64,000 nucleotides of DNA from Asparagopsis taxiformis. Taxonomy: Eukaryota; Rhodophyta; Florideophyceae; Bonnemaisoniales; Bonnemaisoniaceae. The stretch's first letter is position 1, and every line of letters starts with the position of its first letter. The position numbers and the translations under genes are program-made. Under the pieces are notes generated by a model, which worked only from the letters and a program-made list of their open reading frames with translations, was not told the DNA's origin and ran no database searches. The stretch is taken from NCBI GenBank assembly GCA_030407315.1, contig JALQPE010001697.1:62001-126000 (forward strand), read 5' to 3'. Below, piece by piece: positions 45,602 to 54,628 of this stretch.

Positions 45602-46792
45602 CTACCCCGACGACGGGCAGGCACAGGGGCCATGTGAAGGCGCGACCGCAGGTGCGGGTAACCCAACTCCAGGGACGGACGCGGAACGCGGAGAAACATC
45701 TGGCGACTCAGGCGACCCTAGTCGGGCATCCAATTGCGCAAGCAAAGGATTACGAGCAACAGCGGCACCCTCAGGGGAATGAAGACGAGTGCGCACATTG
45801 CGATCGGGAAGACCCTCATCGGGAGACCTGGCACGACGACGTGAGTAACCAGGCTGAGCCGCCTCTTCGCCACCCTCTCCGGGAATATCGTGCGTGGCTG
45901 AAGCCGCTTGCTCCAGCAGACGCCTAGCGTCGTCCAATTCGCCTTCCAACTCCCCAATCCGGGTACGCAACTCTGCGGCTTCCAGGCGTGCGGCCTCTAT
46001 CTCCTTATCCGCCACGCGGCGTCGCTCTCGCTCCGCACGGAGGCGCTCTCGGGCGGCATTACGCTGCTCGCGTCCCTGCGTATAGCGATTGGCCAACGTG
46101 GCGCACGTGAGCGCAAGCGTCTCCAACGCAGAATCCACGAGGAAACGGCCATTGGCCGACACGAAGACGGAAGTAACCGTACCATCACCAATCTCATTGG
46201 CTAACCGCCGCACCTCCGGGAGTGACATCAACTCCCGACCGGATAACTCCCCACGTAGGACGTTCACAGCGGGAGGCTGACGCGGAGTACCGTCATCACC
46301 GGTTACGGATGGCTCAGAGCCCTTGTCGGACGTTAAAAACGCCTCCACGGCAGGACACATCTGGGATGACGGAGCAGCGATAGGCTGAGGGGCTGGCGCG
46401 GTAGGCGTGGTATCCATCGGGACCGAACTTTCATACAAGTCATTGGAACCACCGGATGGTAGAGGAGCGACAGGAGCAAAGCTCCTTCCTGCATAAGGAG
46501 AGCGACCGCTCGGGCCTCCCATCTCGGAATTCCACCACGGACGCGGCACAAATGCCTCGCCAACAGGCTGATACTTGTAAGAATCGGGATCGCCGTCAGA
46601 GTAACTGTCAGGCTCCAAGCCGTAATAACCATCTGCGGTGAATTCACCATCCCTGCGATAAGGAGGCAGCTCCGCGGTCGAACCCTCTCGGTGGTTTAAA
46701 ACGTTAATACGTAACGCCCTTTTCGGCAAGTCCACCGTCGTATAGACAACCACCTTCTCCGGTGCCACTCCTGTGATGTTGGTGCTAACCAT
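45602..46792 (-). CDS. Retroelement Gag-like coiled-coil protein (396 aa)
   Basis: I chose the ATG ending at 46792 (MVSTNITGVAP) because the in-frame sequence before it runs back through the leader into the adjacent LTR. The N-terminal part is Pro/Ser/Gly-rich and acidic. A short conserved-looking block (GRELMSLPEVRRLANEIGDG) precedes a long coiled coil at about residues 240-300 (ARERLRAERERRRVADKEIE). The tail is Arg/Ser/Pro-rich. It lies 120 bp inside an LTR with a primer-binding site, which supports a Gag role. No zinc knuckle, protease or polymerase follows, because the truncated gypsy element abuts. Confidence 0.45.
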   Translation of the reverse strand: MVSTNITGVAPEKVVVYTTVDLPKRALRINVLNHREGSTAELPPYRRDGEFTADGYYGLEPDSYSDGDPDSYKYQPVGEAFVPRPWWNSEMGGPSGRSPYAGRSFAPVAPLPSGGSNDLYESSVPMDTTPTAPAPQPIAAPSSQMCPAVEAFLTSDKGSEPSVTGDDGTPRQPPAVNVLRGELSGRELMSLPEVRRLANEIGDGTVTSVFVSANGRFLVDSALETLALTCATLANRYTQGREQRNAARERLRAERERRRVADKEIEAARLEAAELRTRIGELEGELDDARRLLEQAASATHDIPGEGGEEAAQPGYSRRRARSPDEGLPDRNVRTRLHSPEGAAVARNPLLAQLDARLGSPESPDVSPRSASVPGVGLPAPAVAPSHGPCACPSSG

Positions 46793-46894
46793 TTCCTGAG
46801 GATAGTCATCACCCCCAGGGCTACCTTCAATAGGCGACGCACTACAGTGCCAGTAACTTCCTGCTATGGGGGACCACGGCCGACAGCGGCACCT

Positions 46895-46910
46895 CCGAGA
46901 GACCGTACCA
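46895..46910 (-). promoter_or_regulatory. Primer-binding site of the minus-strand LTR element
   Basis: On the minus strand TGGTACGGTCTCTCGG follows the LTR end after one base. It supports reading 46912-47495 as the 5' LTR of the Gag-like gene. Confidence 0.45.
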
Positions 46911-46911
46911 G

Positions 46912-47495
46912 TGTAGTATACGTGGCAAGTCCGAAATTGCAAATATTTACGTTTTCCGCGGAATTCGAATTTCGGCGGATACGACCGGCGACAGCAATGC
47001 ACGAACATTGCTGGCGCATGCGCGCGCGCAACCGGCACACGTGTGCAACGAACGTATTGGCAACGGCCACGGACCAACGGGTCCCTACGTCTGACCCACA
47101 AGGTCCTTTCCATTCGGGACGTTACGAGCAGTTTTTACACTGTAAAGCGATGCCATCGTGGCCATATAGGTATTGGCATCGTGCCGGGAGGGAAGGGGAC
47201 AAGAGAACGATCGAGCAACGGCTCTAGTCTACGACTGACTTCTACGTTTACGTTTACGTTTTGCCTAGCGAGGCTTCGTCTCCGTCGAGCTGCGTACTCC
47301 CTACCCATCGCCGCACGTAAGGCTGATTGCGTGTAGTGCCTCCGGGCTTGGTTGAGAGCGCCTCCGGTGACGTACCACCTCGTTTGCTAACGTAATCCTC
47401 GCGTGGATTGTTGCGTCGTGACCTCGTGTCTACTCGCTAACCTACCTCTACCGTTCTACCTAACATACAGTCAAACACCAGCGGGTGGACTGTTC
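46912..47495 (-). repeat. 5' LTR of the minus-strand Gag-like element
   Basis: Homologous, inverted, to 36238-36831. On the minus strand it ends ...CGTATACTACA. The outer end is uncertain because the left end of element copy 3 (47545) may be inserted in it. Confidence 0.6.
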
Positions 47496-47544
47496 GTTCG
47501 TTTCGTTTCGTAAGGACAGCGTGTCCACTAGCTCGTACCAGCTA

Positions 47545-47558
47545 CACTACGGTGTTGA
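47545..47558. repeat. Left terminal inverted repeat, copy 3
   Basis: CACTACGGTGTTGA is the perfect reverse complement of the right ends at 5740-5753 and 33055-33068. CACTA starts are the hallmark of the En/Spm-CACTA superfamily. Confidence 0.85.
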
Positions 47559-48520
47559 AAAGGGGGCCTCAGACAGTACTGCGAGACAGTGATTTTTACT
47601 GTCTGAGACAGTAAAAATCACTATGCGGCAAATGAAAATTAATGCCACACTTGGAGACAGTGATTTGCACTGTCTGGCAGACAGTACGGAACACTGTCTG
47701 CAGACAGTAAAAAACACTGTCTCACAGTACTGTCTGAGGCAGTGAATGGAGACAGTAAAAATTAATGATTTATTCAATAGTTGGATATGATGTAATTTAC
47801 TGTACTGGGCAGTGTTGGCGGATAGTGTTTTGTATTGGCCAAGGCAACATGGCCGGATAGTGAAATACGCTGCCTGGGACAATAGATGGAACCAACACGG
47901 TGCACTGTCCTGGGCAGTACCTGGAGACAGTGATTTTCACTGTCCTGGGCAGTACCTGGAGACAGTGATTTTCACTGTCCTGGGCAGTACCTGGAGACAG
48001 TGATTTTCACTGTCCTGGGCAGTACCTGGAGACAGTGATTTTCACTGTCCTGGGCAGTACCTGGAGACAGTGATTTTCACTGTCCTGGGCAGTACCTGGA
48101 GACAGTGATTTTCACTGTCCTGGGCAGTACCTGGAGACAGTGATTTTCACTGTCCTGGGCAATACCTGGAGACAGTGATTTTCACTGTCCTGGGCAGTAC
48201 CTGGAGACAGTATTTTCACTGCCCTGGGCAGTACCTGTAGACAGTACTTTGTGCTGCCCTGGGCAGCACCTGTAGACAGTACTTTGTGCTGCCCTGGGCA
48301 GCACCTGTAGACAGTACTTTGTGCTGCCCTGGGCAGCACCTGTAGACAGTATTTCGTGCTGCCCTGGGCAGCACCTGGAGACAGTATTTCGTGCTGCCCT
48401 GGGCAGCACCTGGAGACAGTATTTCGTGCTGCCCTGGGCAGCACCTGGAGACAGTAAAAGTAGTGTCCTGATATAGTAAAATTCGGTGTCTGGGAGTGGT
48501 GGATGAGATGGAGCGTCACG
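47559..48520. repeat. Left subterminal array with 35-bp tandem repeats
   Basis: First come ACAGT/ACTGT palindromes (47570-47760), as at the right ends. Then about 15 tandem units of 35 bp run from about 47905 to 48455. The early unit is GGAGACAGTGATTTTCACTG plus TCCTGGGCAGTACCT. Later units change to ACAGTACTTTGTGCTGCCC and ACAGTATTTCGTGCTGCCC. Each unit carries a CAGTGA/TCACTG-type or GGGCAGCAC/GTGCTGCCC inverted repeat. Confidence 0.85.
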
Positions 48521-50257
48521 CTGTCGTGGGCATCTTTCTGGGGTAGAGGAAGGCAGTTCTAGCGCTATGAGGATGGGGCATGGACGGTATTCATATGGGA
48601 ATGGACAGAATAGTACGGCTAGGAATTTTTATTTCGTAGTGACTATGAGCTAGCGAGAGGTATACGCGGTAGGATAGGTAGCAATCTAAGAGGGTGCGAT
48701 ATGGGAAGCTTCACTCTGGATTTGTTTATTTGCGCAGGCTACATTGCGAATAAACAATCCCTATGTTAAAAATGCTACTACAACTAACACTATTCCGACG
48801 AGTAAAACTAAAACTACTAGAAAAGTCTAGAAATCTATCAACTGATTGAGCTGCATGAATAAGCTAGGAAATGAAGAGAAGAAGAAAAAATGATGTAGAG
48901 AAAGGAAACAAGTTAGTGACGTTGAATTGGAGAGGGAAATTGATGGTGATTAGGAGACTAACGTACCTTAACAAATACCATTGCATCCCAAATTGAGATA
49001 TGTACTCACAGGCAGAAAAGAAAAGTAGTGGAGAAGTGGTAAGAGAGAAAGATAAATGAAAGTAGAAGTGGAACACTCACCGACTGGAAACCTGAGAAAG
49101 AGAAAACGAATAGAAAACTGGGTTAGTGGCGTGAGTTGTGGAAACGTACCATCATGGTTCATATCCGTCGGAGACAAAGCAACAACTTTGGCTTTGGAAG
49201 CAGTATTGATGATCTAAAACTTACGCTTTGGAAGCAGTTTAGATGATCTGTACTGCTTCCACAGCCAGGGTTGTTGCTTTGTTTCCGACGGATATGAAGA
49301 TGGAAACAGGGATCTCCAGAATCTGTTGTTTAAGTAGCACTCTGCGGGCGGAAATGACGTGTAGGAGAACAATAGAGGGATGAATTTGAAACGGAGCGGT
49401 GCGATGGGAGGCCCAGAAAAACGATACCTAGGGTGCGAATTACGCTTTGAAGCACATGACCTGGCAGAACAGGCGCAAAATTATTGTATCTTCTACCGCC
49501 TTCTCTAGTCTATAATGACGTCATCACTACAGAAATATAGGAAAAACACTAGCATATGGGGCCTACTGGAAAGGGGGAGGTGAGGAGTAGGAAAAATGGC
49601 GCACTTTCCTGGACGAGGAGTCCGCGCTTCCAGTGATGATTTGGACGGTATATATCGATGACGTCATTGCATGCTCTGAGCACACTTGGCAGGCAGTCAA
49701 AGCGGGCCACGTGGATGTGGGCGGCTAGGAAACAGCAGTGTGGGAGAAATTTTATAATTTTCATGTTGCAAGCGAGCAGTGAATCTGCATTGCAATATAT
49801 AAATTTATGCTAATTTAAGATATCACACCGAGTACGATTCAACGAGAGATTGTGCTTTCAACTTGTAAATAGGGCCGAAAATGGTAGAGTATACGAGTAG
49901 GAAGTACGTGTATGAGAAAATCAGATTCAGTATTAGTGCCTAGAGCATCACTGCGAAATAAACGGCCGTTTTCCGGAAATGGATACATCTTGGCTGGGTT
50001 TGTGGTTAGGGGATGCGATACAAGATAGCAAAACGATGTTGAGTCCGGATGAAATAGCAATCAATGTGCATAAAGCAATGAGCATAGGGCAAAGCATTGT
50101 GGTGAACCAGTTCATTGGATCGAATGAAAGCCTGGAAAGGTTTCGTAACGGTTAAAAGTAGTAGTACTGTATTGAGATAGTAGTCATGTCATAGAAGTTT
50201 AGAGTTGTATTCTATGCAACAAAACTGAGCGAAGAAGAAAAGAACAAAAACATCAAG
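48521..50257. other. Long leader between the left array and the chimeric gene, no gene
   Basis: About 1.7 kb of mostly AT-rich DNA without a supportable gene. The only structure seen is the foldback at 49158-49298. It presumably holds the promoter of the 50258 gene. Confidence 0.45.
49158..49298. repeat. 141-bp foldback
   Basis: TTCATATCCGTCGGAGACAA, AGCAACAAC and GGAAGCAGTA on the left pair with TACTGCTTCC, GTTGTTGCT and TTGTTTCCGACGGATATGAA on the right. The loop contains a direct repeat of TTTGGAAGCAGT. The arms have a few mismatches. Confidence 0.7.
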
Positions 50258-53101
50258 ATGGCTCCGAGACGGACTCCTATTCGAAAGAAAACCACAAGTC
50301 GTAGGACAAAGGCGAGATTCGATTCACTCAATGTGGCCAGTCCCAGTAAACAGCTTCCTGGGAAACTGCAGGGAGAAATCCGCAGCAGTGATGCAGCCTG
50401 CATGAACAAAGAAATCCCGAGAGGTGATGAGCTACGACGTGAGTGTACCACAGATGACCTATTGGAGTCCCCAATCCCTATGGGTGACACAATAGAAGGT
50501 TGTATTGATGTGTACAGCAACAACGATGAAGCTGGAAGTGACATCTACGTAGCATCGAGCACGCTAATGGAATCGGAAGAAGCAACCGGACGAGGTTCTG
50601 ATTCCATTTCAACTGGAGGCCCGATAGACCGAAATGCTGGGGATGAAGCATGTGGTGATTTCAAGGCATTACTACAATGGCCTGCGATGTATGGGGCTCT
50701 TCAGCTGAGTGGAACTCAAAGAATGACAAGAGCCCACTATGAAGGTACCCTGTTCGGAATGAATTTCCGCAGAGATCCAAGTGAGCACGTCCCGTCGGAC
50801 TCTGTGATGCGACAGAAGATACTACCATTCTTGAGGAAACACTGCTATGCAAAGAGCTGTGACATCGAGTTTCCGATGGACCTTCGAAAGAGCGGAGCAA
50901 GAGCTGCACAGCATCGAGATGCAGTAGGAACCCGTGGAACAACAGATGACAGAGACAATTGTGGAGGAATGGCGAAAGTTCGTATTGTACTCCCAAGCAC
51001 ATGGGCTCTGAAAGATGTCCAGACTCGACCAATCTTTGAAGCATTCCGCAGTGATGCGAACAATCGAAGCTCGGAAGGAGAAAAATCAACCGCAGAGTGC
51101 AGCATTGAAGATTCGTTCATTGCAAAGTGCAGGAGGGGTGTTTTGAGCGACCCATTCGTTCGCACAGCAGTTGTTCCCATTGACAGCGATGGGAAAAAGG
51201 GTTTGAAGCACATTTATGTACCTGATGGAACAGCAATTCGAATCCGATGTCATCCAGGAGCTCGTCAGGTTGCCGTCATCGAAAGAGCAAAAGGGTTCAG
51301 GAAGAATGACAGAGATGGTGGGAAACCGAAGAGGAGAAGAGTGGCGGTTACGTCGTTGTGGGAACTTCATGCTAGGACCATAGTTACCTATGAGGCTCGA
51401 CACGACGGTGAGCATGATGTGCATGTCGAAAAATATCTGCAGCCGCGAATGTCACATCTATTGGAATGGGAGAGGCAGCATGCTCTGCGAGCGATATCGC
51501 AATGTGTAATCGGAGCAGGAGCCAAGGGAAAAGGAACACGAGCTGGGGACGTGATAACCGTTCTATTACCAATTGGAATGGAAGAGGGTGATATTGTTCC
51601 ACACGTCGTATTGGTGAACAGGTATTTGAAAGAGCAGGTCGGAGAAGCATCCACCATGTTACTTTGCTTTTCACCGGGCGCGAGCTTTGCTGAAGCCAGA
51701 AACCCGCCCGATAGACTAGGAAGCCCCAACTATGAAGAAATTCGTGTTTCAGGGGTGTTCTCGGATGGTTTCGGAGACCACAGGTCGCAATGGCACCCAG
51801 CGTCTCCGCGAGAAGATGCACCATGTTGGGGAAAGCTGGAGGATGGTCGAAACTACTTTGTTTACCGATTTCTCCTTTACACGGATGACTTTGAACCATT
51901 CACAAGCAGGAAGGGAAGTTTTGGTGGATGCTATATGTTACCTCTCAATCTACCGCCTCGGAAAAGGGGAAGCTACCAAGCGGTTCGAGTGATTGGTTTG
52001 CCACCTCCGGGAGTGTCCACAAATTGTGTATTGCGATATATCGTTCAAGATATAGTGCGAGGAAGCACAGAGGGTTTCCCAACGAAAAATGCAGAGGGAG
52101 AAGATATTGTGGTATTTCTAGACCCAGTGGGGAGCATTGGAGACTATCCTGCAGTTTCACATACCCTGGATGTTCTTGGACACACATCAAACTCTCCGTG
52201 CCACATCTGCAGTTTCCGCAAATATGACCTGAGCAGTACTGGTGGCACGAAGAATGCATACACTTCGGTAGTGAACGGGCAAACATCGACGCATGCCAGG
52301 AGCAAGTATCGGAATGCATCGACACGTAAGGATGCCACAGAAACCCAGCTTCGCACTCTCGGACTGGCTGCAGAAGAAGGGGAAGATTTACCATTTCATG
52401 TCCTGAGCACTTCCTTGGAAGCAGTGCAGGAGTTATTCACACAGATGGCCAGCACATTCCAAGGTACTACAAGTGGCTCAAGTGCAAGTCAGAAGAACCC
52501 GTGGAAACCACTTCGACCGAAAGACAGCACTGGTGTATTCAAGACGGACCGGAAAAGCATCTGCGATGACCTTGAGCAAGAAAGCGCGCGGCAGTACAGG
52601 AACAAGCTGATTCTGGAGCTAGGTAAGGCGATTTGTGCGGAGAACCTGAAGCTCGGGTTTGGAAGAGAAGAAGCGGTGGTCTTTCCAGAAACGGGTCTTC
52701 GTCTGATTTTGACCGCAGAAGGTAGTCAGGAGCAACTTATGCATACCGATGTTCCCGTCCGTGAGGGAACTGGAACTGGTCCTCTCAACTCGCCATCATA
52801 TTTCATGATGGCTGCTGGTGCGGATGGGTTCATCATTCGTATCGCCAAGTTCAGCCATGTGTGCCTAAGTCATCCAGCGAAAGACAAGTACCGCGTGCCA
52901 GTGACGAACGTGCGCATCCCACCGTATTCCCTGCTTGTATGCCGAACGGACGTGTATCACGGAGGAATGGGATTCGCGGAGGGTCGTTCTTCGGTGAGGT
53001 ACCAGCATCCTATCCGGTCCCATCTATCACTGCGAACTTCCAGGGAGAAGTTGCTACAGCCTCCCTTCAATGTCAACTACTGGGAGCGTTTAGATATCTG
53101 A
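50258..53101 (+). CDS. Chimera of a transposase-like N-terminal part and a 2OG-Fe(II) dioxygenase-like domain (947 aa)
   Basis: Residues 1-30 are very basic (RRTPIRKKTTSRRTKAR). Residues of about 135-720 align with the transposase-like gene at 12995-16895: the LQWPAMYGALQLSG block, the YFVYRFLLYTDDF block, the PGVSTNCVLRYIVQDIV block, then FLDPVGSIGDYPA (D622, D629) and CHIC (C648, C651). The C-terminal half of that transposase is missing. Residues of about 750-947 instead match the C-terminal part of the 58272-ending protein: PETGLRLILTAEG, H829-T-D831, SPSYFMMAAGADGF, PPYSLLVCRTDVYH (H901) and a following R914 or R920. The H-x-D...H...R pattern is that of Fe(II)/2-oxoglutarate oxygenases, the superfamily of TET/JBP thymine and methylcytosine oxidases. 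The substrate is unknown. The frame is open throughout. Confidence 0.65.
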   Translation: MAPRRTPIRKKTTSRRTKARFDSLNVASPSKQLPGKLQGEIRSSDAACMNKEIPRGDELRRECTTDDLLESPIPMGDTIEGCIDVYSNNDEAGSDIYVASSTLMESEEATGRGSDSISTGGPIDRNAGDEACGDFKALLQWPAMYGALQLSGTQRMTRAHYEGTLFGMNFRRDPSEHVPSDSVMRQKILPFLRKHCYAKSCDIEFPMDLRKSGARAAQHRDAVGTRGTTDDRDNCGGMAKVRIVLPSTWALKDVQTRPIFEAFRSDANNRSSEGEKSTAECSIEDSFIAKCRRGVLSDPFVRTAVVPIDSDGKKGLKHIYVPDGTAIRIRCHPGARQVAVIERAKGFRKNDRDGGKPKRRRVAVTSLWELHARTIVTYEARHDGEHDVHVEKYLQPRMSHLLEWERQHALRAISQCVIGAGAKGKGTRAGDVITVLLPIGMEEGDIVPHVVLVNRYLKEQVGEASTMLLCFSPGASFAEARNPPDRLGSPNYEEIRVSGVFSDGFGDHRSQWHPASPREDAPCWGKLEDGRNYFVYRFLLYTDDFEPFTSRKGSFGGCYMLPLNLPPRKRGSYQAVRVIGLPPPGVSTNCVLRYIVQDIVRGSTEGFPTKNAEGEDIVVFLDPVGSIGDYPAVSHTLDVLGHTSNSPCHICSFRKYDLSSTGGTKNAYTSVVNGQTSTHARSKYRNASTRKDATETQLRTLGLAAEEGEDLPFHVLSTSLEAVQELFTQMASTFQGTTSGSSASQKNPWKPLRPKDSTGVFKTDRKSICDDLEQESARQYRNKLILELGKAICAENLKLGFGREEAVVFPETGLRLILTAEGSQEQLMHTDVPVREGTGTGPLNSPSYFMMAAGADGFIIRIAKFSHVCLSHPAKDKYRVPVTNVRIPPYSLLVCRTDVYHGGMGFAEGRSSVRYQHPIRSHLSLRTSREKLLQPPFNVNYWERLDI

Positions 53102-53322
53102 TGAAATTAGTTCTTAATAGCATTCTATGGCAGGCATCAAGGCCGCCTTCAAGTAAACGATGAAAGTTAGGCTAGTACATGACGTTTGCGTATGTAGACG
53201 GGTCGGGAGATATACAATACTCAATTTAATATGAGAAGGGGAGGAAACTATGGTGGGCACTACTAGAATAGAACAAGGTAATATCGCAGTCGTCTTTGGT
53301 TACAACATTGAGGTGAGGAAGG
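53102..53322. other. 3' region of the chimeric gene; junction of shared block
   Basis: Noncoding. Homology with copy 2 begins at 53279 (AATATCGCAGTCGTC), just before hairpin cluster A4. Confidence 0.45.
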
Positions 53323-53559
53323 CTTACAGATGATGCAGTTTCGCTGGGGTGCTGACAGCAAAGTCATCGTTACGATGACTTTGCTGTAAGAAATCAAATC
53401 ATTACAGCGGCCACAATTTTTTACCGGGTAAAAAATTCTTGCTGATTTTTTTACCCGGTAAAATTTTCTCACCACTGTAATCAAACCTTTCCTTACAGCA
53501 AAGTCATCGTAACGATGACTTTGCTGTAAGCATCCCGGGTAAACGGCTTCGGCTGTAAG
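53323..53559. repeat. TTACAG/CTGTAA nested hairpin cluster A4
   Basis: Counterpart of 18996-19232 with one extra T in the central palindrome. It contains two 39-bp palindromes (central T, then A) and closes with GGTAAACGGCTTCGGCTGTA. Confidence 0.85.
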
Positions 53560-54100
53560 CGGTTGGGAGTTTCGTCCGTCTCCCACCCTGGGAAGGGTGA
53601 GAAGGGAAGTGTGGAGCCGGGAACATCGTACAACGATGGTTTGGACGACTGTTGACGGCTCTGGGGAGCACTCTGCGTCGTGCAAGCCTGGTTTGCGCTG
53701 GCTGCACTACCTGGTATTGAACGGTTCTGTGCGCAAAGTTTACTCATGAAGGAGTTAGGGTGTTGTGTACCACACCAACCATAGTTACTAACATTTGCAG
53801 TGTACTCTAGTGATGTAATTATTATTCTAGTTTCTAACTATACAATGATATTAAGTAAGTCAGATGTGCACAGAGCATGGTCTAAGCCTAGCACGGTAGA
53901 GAAAGATGGAAGAAAGATTGAAGGGTAGGCATGCAGAGGTATGAAGGCAGCAGTATGTGTAGACTATGGCAGTGGTAAGAAAATATTTCATGCACCAAAG
54001 GGTGGGTAGAGTGACATTAGAGAGGTGGTGTGTAGGGGGAAGGTAGGTGGAGATGATGAAGGAGGACAACAGAAACGAGAGCGAGGGTTGAGACCAACGG
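53560..54100. other. Spacer between hairpin clusters A4 and A5
   Basis: Counterpart of 19233-19797. No gene is seen. Confidence 0.45.
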
Positions 54101-54424
54101 CTTACAGATGGAGCAGTTTACCAGGGATGCTTACAGCAAAGTCATCGTTACGATGACTTTGCTGTAAGGAAAGGTTTCATTACAGTGGCCATGATTTCTT
54201 TACCCGGTAAAAAAATTCCTGGCCGCTGTAATGAAAACGTTTTCTTACAGCAAAGTCATCGTAACGATGACTTTGCTGTCAGGAAACAAAACATTACAGT
54301 GGCCATGATTTCTTTACCCGGTAAAAAAATTCCTGGCCTCTGTAATGAAACGTTTCCTTACAGCAAAGTCATCGTAACGATGGCTTTGCTGTAAGGATCC
54401 TTGGTAAACTGCCTGAGCTGTAAT
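54101..54424. repeat. TTACAG/CTGTAA nested hairpin cluster A5
   Basis: Three 39-bp palindromes alternate with two ATTACAGTGGCCATGA-type hairpins. It has one more hairpin pair than the copy-2 counterpart (19798-20006), so unit number varies between copies. It ends about 200 bp before the ATG at 54629. Confidence 0.85.
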
Positions 54425-54628
54425 TGTCGTACAACGAAAAGTGATGTGGAAGGTTCGGATTGGTCAACCGCTGAATATCATTACCAGGGTGTATACTAAT
54501 AGGAATATGTCAGATCTCTAAGTTTCGCCTATCTTACTCAGCTTACGCAGCAAAACAGCTTGTCGTTCAGATCTTCTTCTCTCTTTCTCAATCTTTCACT
54601 CTTCGTTTGTCAATCACTCACCAAAGCA

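Noticed and set aside
47905..48455. CRISPR-like array
   Set aside because: The 35-bp units are contiguous tandem repeats without unique spacers, lie in a transposon subterminal region and have no cas genes nearby.
48112..48519. Minus-strand 135-codon frame with a repeated TGAAQGSTKYCLQVLPRA-like motif
   Set aside because: It is a translation of the 35-bp tandem repeat; the codon pattern only reflects the period (35 is not a multiple of 3, yet the same peptide recurs in shifted phases).
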